The position numbers were made by a program, and so were the translations under genes. Under the pieces are notes generated by a model. The model was not told where the DNA came from. It saw only the letters and a program-made list of their open reading frames with translations, and did no database searches. A DNA stretch of 38,683 bases from Caldifarciminota bacterium (lineage in GTDB: Bacteria; Hydrothermota; Tepidihabitantia; SM23-42). Positions 31,634 to 38,683 of the stretch are shown here, in pieces (the stretch's first letter is position 1; each line of letters opens with the position of its first letter). Location of the stretch: assembly GCA_020349965.1 (NCBI GenBank), contig CP070705.1:1-38683 (forward strand). Reading direction: 5' to 3'.

Positions 31634-34015
31634 TCATTTCACCACATTACACAATACGGCGTTCCATGGGTTCGCTTCAATCGTTTTCGGTTCCTTTGGT
31701 AAATGGAACTGCTTACCGATCGCGGAATTTCCTTCAACGGTCAAATGCACGACAGCATGCCCGTCGTCAAAATTCACCACAAATGGAATCGGCATCTCGA
31801 ACGAAGGCGAAACATTGGACTGCTGTACGTAAATCGTCAGGATGTATCCATCATCTACTTCTTTGACTTCGTAGTTGAATTTGTATACCGGGACATCGGT
31901 ACCGTATACCCATTGGTCAAAGAACCAATCCATCTCTCTCCCGAAATGCTTCTCAACGATCGCCTTGAAGTCATCCGTCGTCACGATCTTGCCCGCATAC
32001 GTACGCACGTAATCATTCATCATCCCGATAAAACGCTCGTCGCTCTTTTTGTCGTAATCAAAAAGCATCATCCTTAACATATGAAGCACATACGCGCCCT
32101 TGGCATACATGAGTCGCCTGCCCTCTGGAAAGTCAAGCGAACTCAAACGTAATCCCAACCAGATCGGACCAAGATCATTGTAGGTGAGCTCTCCGTAGGA
32201 CCTGGAGAGGATCAATCGCCTCTGTATGTTCATATAATCCTTGAACCTATTCGTTCCGTTCGTAGCCTGCAGGTAGAGTGCCGATGAGTAGGTTGCGAAT
32301 CCTTCCATCAGCCACTCATCGTGATACGAATCTCGCATCAGTGTATTTCCCCACCATTGATGCGCCAGTTCATGTGATGCCACGGTCTCATATCCGAGTA
32401 CCGAAGCATCACCACGTATCAACCCGAGTCTGTCCCTCACCGATTCATCCCAGAATGCGGTAAAAGGAAGGTAGATAAGGGTCGGCCAACTCTGAGCAAA
32501 AGATATGTCTGGCTGCTGCGACACCCTGATCTCCCGGATGGGAATCTCACCAAAAAAATGACTATATATTTCATAAGCGTTCCGACTATCTATCGCCGCA
32601 TTTCTGCCGATCCGATCGGTGGTCAATTCGTGCGGCAATATCATCAGTATACTCTGCAGGTCCTTGTACTCTTCAAGCAATCTCCTGACCCTCAGCAAAC
32701 CGTCTGAGAGCTTCACGTTCGTAAAGCACTCGATCCTGCATTTGTCGCTCGTTTCCGTTACCGCAGAGAATTTGCCGTAATTGAAACCGGCAAAGTCATA
32801 TTCCTTTTCACTGTCCCATCTCGAGTAGTTGACATCTCCTTCGGTCCATGAATCGACCAATTTCCCGGAAGCGAGTAATGTCATCTTCGATGACACAGCA
32901 AATGTCATGGTGAAACGGCGCGGATCGAAGGCGTTAGTATAGAAACTGGGAAACCATGACGTCCTCGCCATGACGGCGAAATTGTCTCCGCCCAGGTCTT
33001 CGACAATACCGCCGCCCGCGTATACGACCGATAACCTATATTTTCTGTCTTTCGCTATCTTCTGCGGGAAAACGAGCCAGATCTGGCCATCGGCCTTGGC
33101 GTCTTCCTGTATTACAAAGCAGGTATCCAGGTCGTCCAGAACAGCACTCTCAACACGCATCAGCGGCACCAATTCCAGGGCGGTCATCCTTATTCCTTCG
33201 ACCGAGCAGATAAACTCCATATCCGCACGCACAGATATCTCATTCCGTCCATTTATGGTAATGTCCATATCCGTATTCTCGATGTCGAAAGAAGGGCTCT
33301 CGGCAGAAAATGGAGATAGTACCCGAGATGAATACCAGTACTCGAAGTATGCGCGTTTCGAGCGTTTTATCTTCTCGTAATTCAGGAGAGTCACACCTTC
33401 ATCATCAAAAGGGTCGACTATATAGAGCATGTCTTTGCCGTCTGAACACTCTATTGCCGAGCAGAAAAATCCGCCGAACCGCGCCGCTGCCAGATCACAG
33501 ATAATCCTCGCATCGAAATTCCATTCGAACCTTTCATGTATCTTCTTCCGGAAAGAATCACAGGTCTGAAGTGTCGAATCCGGCACGCCCGTTGCGCCGA
33601 TTTCCCCAACAGCCGCAATCTGTTCATAAGTACTATCCGTAAAGAAGAATAGCGCACGCTGGAACCCGATGGAAAGTTCACCTTCACCTGAAAATCTTAC
33701 CAGCTGACCCTTCTCAATCTCATCTTCAGCAGAAAGGCGAAATATACCTTGACCCTCGAAATAACCTCCCACCGTCCTGTCAGCTACGCTTCGGAAGAAA
33801 TAAAGATGGCCCGACGTCAACTCAAACGAGGCAACATCTTTTCCTATAACGAGACCGTCCACCTCAACAACTGTATTTGGATCGAGACAAACCTGCCGTA
33901 ATTCAGAGTACTGCTGTCCGATCGCTTTCAGCGAAATGTCACCGCCCTGCGCAGATAGTATAGTTGGGCAGATAATAGCGAAAAGACAGATCATTCCATA
34001 GTTTTTGTTACGCAT
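31634..34015 (-). CDS. Secreted M1-family zinc metallopeptidase
   Basis: The 793-residue protein has a signal peptide (MICLFAIICPTILSAQ), a long N-terminal beta-rich region (about 25-250) and an M1/gluzincin catalytic core. The zinc site is HELAHQWWGN (His548, Glu549, His552) with the third ligand Glu571 in MEGFAT; Tyr637 in RRLMYAKGAYVLHML fits the transition-state Tyr. The GxMEN exopeptidase motif of classic aminopeptidases is replaced by FAQSWPTLIYLP, so N-terminal peptide binding may differ. The C-terminus (VEVK-like sheet ending NPWNAVLCN) is a beta-sandwich. The ATG overlaps the preceding gene by 8 nt. Confidence 0.93.
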   Translation of the reverse strand: MRNKNYGMICLFAIICPTILSAQGGDISLKAIGQQYSELRQVCLDPNTVVEVDGLVIGKDVASFELTSGHLYFFRSVADRTVGGYFEGQGIFRLSAEDEIEKGQLVRFSGEGELSIGFQRALFFFTDSTYEQIAAVGEIGATGVPDSTLQTCDSFRKKIHERFEWNFDARIICDLAAARFGGFFCSAIECSDGKDMLYIVDPFDDEGVTLLNYEKIKRSKRAYFEYWYSSRVLSPFSAESPSFDIENTDMDITINGRNEISVRADMEFICSVEGIRMTALELVPLMRVESAVLDDLDTCFVIQEDAKADGQIWLVFPQKIAKDRKYRLSVVYAGGGIVEDLGGDNFAVMARTSWFPSFYTNAFDPRRFTMTFAVSSKMTLLASGKLVDSWTEGDVNYSRWDSEKEYDFAGFNYGKFSAVTETSDKCRIECFTNVKLSDGLLRVRRLLEEYKDLQSILMILPHELTTDRIGRNAAIDSRNAYEIYSHFFGEIPIREIRVSQQPDISFAQSWPTLIYLPFTAFWDESVRDRLGLIRGDASVLGYETVASHELAHQWWGNTLMRDSYHDEWLMEGFATYSSALYLQATNGTNRFKDYMNIQRRLILSRSYGELTYNDLGPIWLGLRLSSLDFPEGRRLMYAKGAYVLHMLRMMLFDYDKKSDERFIGMMNDYVRTYAGKIVTTDDFKAIVEKHFGREMDWFFDQWVYGTDVPVYKFNYEVKEVDDGYILTIYVQQSNVSPSFEMPIPFVVNFDDGHAVVHLTVEGNSAIGKQFHLPKEPKTIEANPWNAVLCNVVK

Positions 34016-35093
34016 TTTTCACGCCCTCAGTTGCGTCAAAGTCGTTGAGAATCTTCCTCATCCACCAAGTCGATTCAATTTCAAGGGCACTGGCCAACCT
34101 GCGATCTTCGCCTAATCCCATGTGAGCACCTGTTACGTAGTACGAGTTCCTCTTCTCTCTTATGTATTCTCTGGGAAATGAATACCGGCCGGGCCGATTT
34201 TCATAACCTGCAAGCATATTCACGTTTTCAGAAAACCACTTGCTCGATCGGACCCTTGCGAAGCTCGACATCAACGCGAGTCGCTGAACGAGACAAGCCA
34301 TCTTATGGGCACTCGTGTGCAAACGACCGTAACCTGGCAGCCAAACGCCCCATCCCATCACGTGATAGCGCTTGTTACCGGTACGGACGATACCATATCC
34401 TTCGTGAAGCTGTTGGTATCGTAAGTCCAAGATATAGGAAACTATATCCTCTATCATGTTCCTTATACGGTTGCCGCAGGAGTAATGGAAAATGGCGCGG
34501 AAAGCGAAGATGTCGTAGATCCACGGCAGGGGAAAGTCACCATCAGGGTATAGATCAGGGTCCACCAGGGGGTAATTATCGTATGCACGTGGAATACCTT
34601 TGAATTTCGATCTATCGACATATATCGAATAGTTCCTCCTCCCTGTGAATTCATGTATCTGCTCGATTCTCTCGATCACCAGATCGCGAACCTCCTTTTC
34701 TGTACTGTAGCCGGCGGCGGAAAGAAAAGATACCACTATAGAACGGCATAATACCGTCAGAACATCTTGTTCCTCTTCACCAACCTTCTTCAACCACACC
34801 AGATACGGCTCACACCGACGGTCAAGATCCCCCATGCCCTTCCGCAGCCCGAAAAGCGTGAGTTTTCCCATCACGTTCTCGAAACATGTATCGCGGCTGC
34901 CATGTATGTCGCTGAATGTCGTGCGACCGGTCAGGCAACCCATCCAGTATCGCACGACTGACGACTGCAGTAACTCTTCACGCATCTCACCTGCCGACGA
35001 AGCACACGGCCTGGTCATCTCCTTCTCCGTGAGATAGCGGACGATCGGACCGCCGTTCTGCAGGAGCCAATCACAGCTTTCGGTATTCTTCAT
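34008..35093 (-). CDS. Protein of unknown function, helical, toroid-like
   Basis: The 361-residue protein has no signal peptide. It appears all-helical with aromatic-rich turns: YPDGDFPLPWIYDIFAFRAI, NRIRNMIEDIVSYILDLRYQ, HEGYGIVRTGNKRYHVMGWG and WLPGYGRLHTSAHKMACLVQ. The spacing of tryptophans and glycine-aromatic turns recalls the alpha/alpha-toroid proteins (prenyltransferase/squalene-cyclase-like), but no catalytic DxDD or zinc motif is seen. The start is the ATG at 35093, which overlaps the SRPBCC stop by 4 nt (ATGA); the upstream in-frame extension lies inside that gene. It also overlaps the M1 peptidase gene. Confidence 0.7.
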   Translation of the reverse strand: MKNTESCDWLLQNGGPIVRYLTEKEMTRPCASSAGEMREELLQSSVVRYWMGCLTGRTTFSDIHGSRDTCFENVMGKLTLFGLRKGMGDLDRRCEPYLVWLKKVGEEEQDVLTVLCRSIVVSFLSAAGYSTEKEVRDLVIERIEQIHEFTGRRNYSIYVDRSKFKGIPRAYDNYPLVDPDLYPDGDFPLPWIYDIFAFRAIFHYSCGNRIRNMIEDIVSYILDLRYQQLHEGYGIVRTGNKRYHVMGWGVWLPGYGRLHTSAHKMACLVQRLALMSSFARVRSSKWFSENVNMLAGYENRPGRYSFPREYIREKRNSYYVTGAHMGLGEDRRLASALEIESTWWMRKILNDFDATEGVKNA

Positions 35094-35557
35094 CGCGCAT
35101 CTGTATCGAATTTTCCTTCGAGGTTCTTCAAAGCGATGAGCCACGCCTTGTCAAAGTATGACCTTGCCTCCTGCCAATCACTCCCTTCTCCCCAACCCGT
35201 GTGTACGAGGTGAACCTCAGTACACGGACTGAGACTGGAACGGTCGCAAGGTAAGAAGAAGACAATAACATGTGTCAACGGAACGGTATTGTTCATGAAA
35301 TGTTTGAACTGTCTCGGTCCCTTCCATTCGAAAGCAATGAACTTACCTTCTTCGATGGCTGTTATTCTGCAGCCTATTGTGCTGTTGTTTTCCTTATCGT
35401 CGGGATCCCAGAACAATTCATACTTACCGCCCGGCTTTGGCTCAACATCTGCAAGCTCGGCAAGCCACGATCGTAGGTTCTCATTCTGCGTGAACATATC
35501 GAATGCCTTCTTGGCGTCACACTTCAATTGGATTGAATGATAAACGATCTCCTGCAC
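35090..35557 (-). CDS. SRPBCC (AHSA1/START-like) domain protein
   Basis: The 155-residue protein matches the Aha1-C/START-like helix-grip fold: IVYHSIQLKCDAKKAFDMFT at the start, LRSWLAELADVEPKPGGKYELFWDP, ITAIEEGKFIAFEWKGP and a C-terminal TEVHLVHTGWGEGSDWQEAR then YFDKAWLIALKNLEGKF, the long helix closing the cavity. Such proteins bind hydrophobic ligands or are of unknown function. The start is a GTG at 35557 with AAGGAGGG upstream. It heads an overlapping trio with the unknown helical gene and the M1 peptidase. No confident promoter was found in the 56 nt upstream. Confidence 0.88.
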   Translation of the reverse strand: MQEIVYHSIQLKCDAKKAFDMFTQNENLRSWLAELADVEPKPGGKYELFWDPDDKENNSTIGCRITAIEEGKFIAFEWKGPRQFKHFMNNTVPLTHVIVFFLPCDRSSLSPCTEVHLVHTGWGEGSDWQEARSYFDKAWLIALKNLEGKFDTDAR

Positions 35558-35613
35558 CCACTCCCTCCTTCGCTATTCCTTGCGTTGACCTGACTTTATT
35601 GATCATCATAGAT

Positions 35614-36951
35614 TCATTTTATCTTGATCACCCTGAACACGTATTCATCAACAACCGATAAGAAGTACACACCTGCCGGAGCGCTGTGTGCCTTCCACAC
35701 GCCATCTTCGATCTCAGCCACCTTCTTGCCGAGAACATCGAAGACGGTCACTTTTCTCCCCTGACCGTTGATTACCCGTACCCTATCATTGAAGATGGTC
35801 CTATCAGGGTAGGCATCTCGGTCTGCCACGCTAACACCATTCGGTCCCTTCACTGCAGACTGTAGATCAATGTTGCCGTAGACATCGTAATCTATGCGGA
35901 ATTCGCTCCATGCGGCCAAGTATCTGCCACCACCGAAGAAGACCTCCGGGTCGACCTGCTCGTGCATCGACGTAGAGATCTGAAACGGCATTCCGACAGG
36001 GATGCCTGAGTTCGAAACGAACTGCCCCCATATTTGGTCCTGTGACCAGGTAACGAGGAAACGATCACCATCATAGCATACGGCAGGTGATACGTGGTTC
36101 GCTGCACCCGATGTTATGACCACGGTGTCACCCACGAGTGTTCCGGTGGGTGAAACGAACCGGCCTATTATGTTGTTCGTCGCCGTGTATTCCTGCCATA
36201 CAACGAAGTAATTCACACCGTCATAAACGATCCTCGGGTTTGTCGCCGTCAGCGCCGTTGACATAGCGATTACCGGACCTTGCGGCAGACAATCTGCACC
36301 GATGAAACGGCAGTAAACACCAAACGGATGGGCAAGGTTTTGCCAGACGACGAGGTACCGCGTGCCGTCGAATGCGATCACCGGCGTAACCTGGTAATCC
36401 GGTGTAGGTTGCACTACATGACCGGTATCCAAAACAGTCCACTGAGGCGTAACACGCGCCGCTCTCACGATCCTGTCAATTCCGTTGCGAAAATCAGTCC
36501 ACACCACGACATAATTGGCAGTTCCAAAACAAACATCCGGTACTTCCTGAATGTTTGGAGCATCCGACACATAGAAACTTCCTATTGTATCACATAGAGG
36601 AGTGAGACCCACTCCAATGATGTTACCGCTCGTTCAACAGCTATCCTGTAGGACCACCAGAAGATTAGAACCGTCATAAGCCGCTGCAGGGCGTGTTTCA
36701 GCCTTATTTGCGAATATCTCCTTTCCTTCCGGATCGAGGACTGTTCCATCGACCATTACCCGAGCACCATATACCGAGTAGGTATCAATGCTACTGTACC
36801 TGAAGTCGCTCCAGAAAACATAGAAGCAACCGTCGGCATAGATCACCTCCGGTGTAGCCTGCACATCAAACGACTGGCAGATCGGAAAGTCACTTCCGTA
36901 CAATGAGAAGACCGTCATGAGGGCAAACGGCACAATCATCTTGACCAACAT
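35614..36951 (-). CDS. Secreted propeller protein, frame interrupted by an in-frame TGA
   Basis: One frame runs from the ATG at 36951 to 35614 (446 codons) except for a TGA at 36636-36634 (codon 106). The first part has a signal peptide (MIVPFALMTVFSLYGSD) and a repeat ATPEVIYADGCFYVFWSDFR; the second continues with at least five more repeats (PVIAFDGTRYLVVWQN, PRIVYDGVNYFVVWQEY, PAVCYDGDRFLVTWSQ, PEVFFGGGRYLAAWSEFR) and a Por/T9SS-like tail ending VFRVIKIK. Both halves clearly form one protein. A hairpin with a GGTCT loop lies 18 nt after the TGA, so recoding as selenocysteine is possible; otherwise it is a nonsense mutation. The ATG shares a base with the stop of the preceding gene (TGATG). 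Confidence 0.8.
36599..36615 (-). other. SECIS-like hairpin downstream of the in-frame TGA
   Basis: On the minus strand GGAGTG (36615-36610), loop GGTCT (36609-36605) and CACTCC (36604-36599) form a perfect 6-bp stem. It begins 18 nt after the TGA at 36636-36634. The loop is identical to the apical loop of the Escherichia coli fdhF selenocysteine insertion element as I recall it, and the distance from UGA to loop (about 24 nt) is within the range accepted for bacterial elements. Confidence 0.35.
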
Positions 36952-38330
36952 CAATTCACCCTTATTATCTTTTCGATCGTTTCTCTGTCTTCCAGCCTCA
37001 GTCGGCAGAAGTAAACACCCGCCGGTAAATCGATACCGCTCTTATCGCGCATATCATAATGTATCGTATGGCAGCCGGCAGGTTGAAAATCATCGACCAG
37101 ACGACACACTTCTACGCCGAGGGTATTATGGAGGCTCATTACGACTCTCCCGCTCCGTGGAATACTGTACGCGATGCAAGACACAAACGCCAAAGGGTTT
37201 GGGTGGACAGCCATGAGGATCTCCGATGGTCCGTATGTGGACCCTTCGATTCCGACAAAGGGTAACGTATTGGTATACTCGAAAAGCAGACCGCTCGCGG
37301 TTGTCACGTACACCCTTGCCGTATCATCGTTCCTGCCACGCCCTACCGCGATGTCGACGGTGGCACCCGTAATCGCATCAATGACAGTATCAGCCCACGC
37401 CATTCCATCCCAGGAATGCTCACGAATATCACCACCCTGGGCAACGGAGTATAATCTCAGAAGACCATCACTCCTTGTCTGGCCAAAGCAGAGCCCGTAT
37501 CGGGACCGGAGCGGCGCCGCAGGATGTATATCGGCACTCTGCCAGTCCTCGGACTGATAGGTGTATTCATGGACATGCCCGAGTTTACCTGAAGCATATA
37601 CACGATTCATACCGTCATTTCTGCCGTCCCCAACAATGGCTTTTACCAACGGCTGCGGGGCGCTTATTGTCAATTCATCATATCCGTTCCCATTCCATGA
37701 ATACTCACGTAAGTAGTATAGATACCAGTCAGGAGCATAGATACGGTTGATCCCGTCATTTCTACCCTGAGCAATATCAAGCGGCCAGATATATCGATTG
37801 CCCGGACTGACGTCAACCGAATTCCAGGACGTTCCATTCCACGTGTACTCGCGTACCGGAGTATTCCATCCACCGGCGCAGACACGCACTGTATCGTCAT
37901 TCCTGGGGTACCCTATGTCTTGACCTGCGTAGAAGACGCCGGGGATGCCCACAGTATCCAGAGACCAGACGCCGCCATCATATGAGAATTCGTAGATATT
38001 ACCGTCGGCACAAGCACTATATATTCGATTCAAACCATCTCCTCGGCCATCACCAATACGCAAACTGATCAACCGGTAATCAGCACTCAGCGGTACAGAA
38101 CCGCAATCCACCATTGTCCAGTCATACCCGTCGAATGACCACTCGACGACGTGCCCATTGTAGCAACAGCAGTAGACACGTTGGACGCCATCGTTTCGCC
38201 CATCACCGACTTTGACCTCGTAATACCTCGAATACAAACCAACGGTATCGCGTTTCCAATCGGCATGGCCTACCGTAACAATAACCATCAGCAAAAGTAA
38301 GACCCATCTAAATGACAATCGCTGTCCCAT
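36951..38330 (-). CDS. Secreted seven-repeat GRNDG beta-propeller protein
   Basis: The 459-residue protein has a signal peptide (RWVLLLLMVIVTVGHA) and seven repeats of about 46-51 residues with the core G-x-G-R-N-D-G-x-x-R-V/I-Y followed by a strand ending in EY/EF/EW and a S/W-F/W-D/N-G-x-x-W turn. Repeat cores start near residues 42, 93, 140, 188, 234, 282 and 330, so the fold is probably a seven-bladed propeller of the tectonin or fungal-lectin kind. A C-terminal sorting module follows (VHPNPLAFVSCIAYSIPRSG, LHNTLGVEVCRLV, LPAGVYFCRLRLEDRE). The start is the ATG at 38330 with GGAGGAGAAGGAG upstream. Its stop overlaps the next propeller gene. Confidence 0.88.
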   Translation of the reverse strand: MGQRLSFRWVLLLLMVIVTVGHADWKRDTVGLYSRYYEVKVGDGRNDGVQRVYCCCYNGHVVEWSFDGYDWTMVDCGSVPLSADYRLISLRIGDGRGDGLNRIYSACADGNIYEFSYDGGVWSLDTVGIPGVFYAGQDIGYPRNDDTVRVCAGGWNTPVREYTWNGTSWNSVDVSPGNRYIWPLDIAQGRNDGINRIYAPDWYLYYLREYSWNGNGYDELTISAPQPLVKAIVGDGRNDGMNRVYASGKLGHVHEYTYQSEDWQSADIHPAAPLRSRYGLCFGQTRSDGLLRLYSVAQGGDIREHSWDGMAWADTVIDAITGATVDIAVGRGRNDDTARVYVTTASGLLFEYTNTLPFVGIEGSTYGPSEILMAVHPNPLAFVSCIAYSIPRSGRVVMSLHNTLGVEVCRLVDDFQPAGCHTIHYDMRDKSGIDLPAGVYFCRLRLEDRETIEKIIRVN

Positions 38331-38427
38331 CTCCTTCTCCTCCCTTCTTATCCGGATTCTGCAGTATTTTTTGAACACCAAACGGCTTCTGTTAATACAA
38401 TCCTTTGCAGTGATCACCATGTATAAC

Positions 38428-38455
38428 ATCATATACACATTGACTAGCTTGGCAA
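38428..38455 (-). promoter_or_regulatory. Promoter of the two propeller genes
   Basis: TTGCCA (38455-38450) and TATGAT (38433-38428) are 16 bp apart on the minus strand, each one mismatch from consensus. The start near 38421 leaves an untranslated leader of about 90 nt. The open frame that extends upstream to 38438 would cover the promoter and is not likely to be translated. Confidence 0.6.
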
Positions 38456-38476
38456 CTCCCTAACGAGTGAGTCCAA

Positions 38477-38683
38477 TCATTCCAGGTCGTACGCAGTCAA
38501 TTCATACAAAATAGATGTTTCGACGTAGCCAATAGTGTCACCGGTGGCATTCATGGCAATTCCTCGCATGGATACGCTATCTTTGATAACCCCATTTTCA
38601 TTTATCCACACAAACCGCTGATAATCATCTCCCCACTCCGTAGTCGCCTGCACCTTCAATGTGTGAAAAGTCCCGGCGCTCAC
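38477..38683 (-). CDS. C-terminal end of an unknown protein
   Basis: Only the last 68 codons are in the window; the start lies beyond it. The visible part is beta-rich with alternating hydrophobic strands (FHTLKVQATTEWG, YQRFVWINENGVIKDSVSM) and ends GDTIGYVETSILYELTAYDLE. No motif allows a family call. Its shape recalls the last strands of an envelope beta-sheet protein, but this is only an impression. It is followed by the 146-nt spacer holding the promoter of the propeller genes, in which I see no clear terminator. Confidence 0.6.
   Translation of the reverse strand: MSAGTFHTLKVQATTEWGDDYQRFVWINENGVIKDSVSMRGIAMNATGDTIGYVETSILYELTAYDLE

Noticed and set aside
36634-36636. TGA as a reassigned tryptophan codon throughout the genome
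   Set aside because: TGA serves as the stop in several overlapping gene pairs (ATGA at 3992-3995, 29750-29753) and TGG is used for Trp normally, so a general code change is excluded.
38331-38438. Upstream extension of the GRNDG propeller gene
   Set aside because: The extra residues are not signal-like and cover part of the promoter; the ATG at 38330 has a strong ribosome site followed by a clear signal peptide.
1-38683. tRNA, rRNA, CRISPR, prophage or transposase genes
   Set aside because: I looked in the intergenic gaps and among the frames and saw no cloverleaf, spacer-repeat pattern or integrase/transposase motif. Gaps are all under 300 nt.

Overview
The window looks like chromosomal DNA of an uncultured, probably anaerobic, FCB-like bacterium. 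Candidate division WOR-3 (Stahlbacteria), TA06 or Cloacimonadota relatives are my best guesses. The hints are secreted beta-propeller proteins with C-terminal Por/T9SS-like sorting tails, a TAXI-TRAP transporter, ferredoxin-type Fe-S proteins and many stand-alone SAM methyltransferases. No rRNA, tRNA, CRISPR array, insertion sequence or phage gene was seen. All genes except one 69-codon membrane peptide lie on the minus strand, so the text follows transcription from high to low coordinates. The code is standard: TGA and TAA/TAG are all used as ordinary stops.

Layout. 38683-35614: end of an unknown protein, then two secreted propeller genes; the second (35614-36951) is split by an in-frame TGA followed by a SECIS-like hairpin. 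35557-31634: a polyketide-cyclase-like/SRPBCC protein, an unknown helical protein and a large secreted M1-type metallopeptidase, all overlapping. 31510-26540: thioesterase, helical protein, O-methyltransferase, DUF6504 protein, secreted propeller, exported SagB-like oxidoreductase and HAD phosphatase in one run. 26478-21936: PaaX-type regulator, a metallophosphoesterase-like pseudoenzyme fused to a CBM9-like domain, and an S9 peptidase. 21923-21202: a small REP/MITE-like palindrome and a methyltransferase. 21056-12201: a long run starting with a TAXI-TRAP binding protein, an internal terminator and the fused permease, then peroxiredoxin, methyltransferases, a flavin-binding oxidase-like protein, a receiver-DUF3052 fusion, nitroreductase, 2TM protein, flavodoxin and DUF2721. 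12166-11957 (plus strand): small membrane protein, divergent from maf and a BaiN/HI0933-type flavoprotein (11839-9981). 9871-6977: Fe-S protein, transglutaminase-like protein and methyltransferase. 6862-5041: HAD hydrolase, mscL with a zinc ribbon, NTF2-like lipoprotein. 5040-4785: gene remnant. 4741-560: AlkD-like DNA glycosylase, glgB and malQ in an overlapping operon (alpha-glucan metabolism). 430-1: start of a secreted beta-helix-type protein.

Regulation. Ten good sigma70-like promoters can be read by eye, all with the form TTGnnn-N16-TAnnnT and a spacer of exactly 16 bp. Two of them place the transcription start on or within a base or two of the start codon (alkD and paaX), suggesting leaderless mRNAs. 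The strongest oddities are the UGA plus GGUCU-loop hairpin, the fully ligand-stripped metallophosphoesterase, and the uniform promoter architecture.
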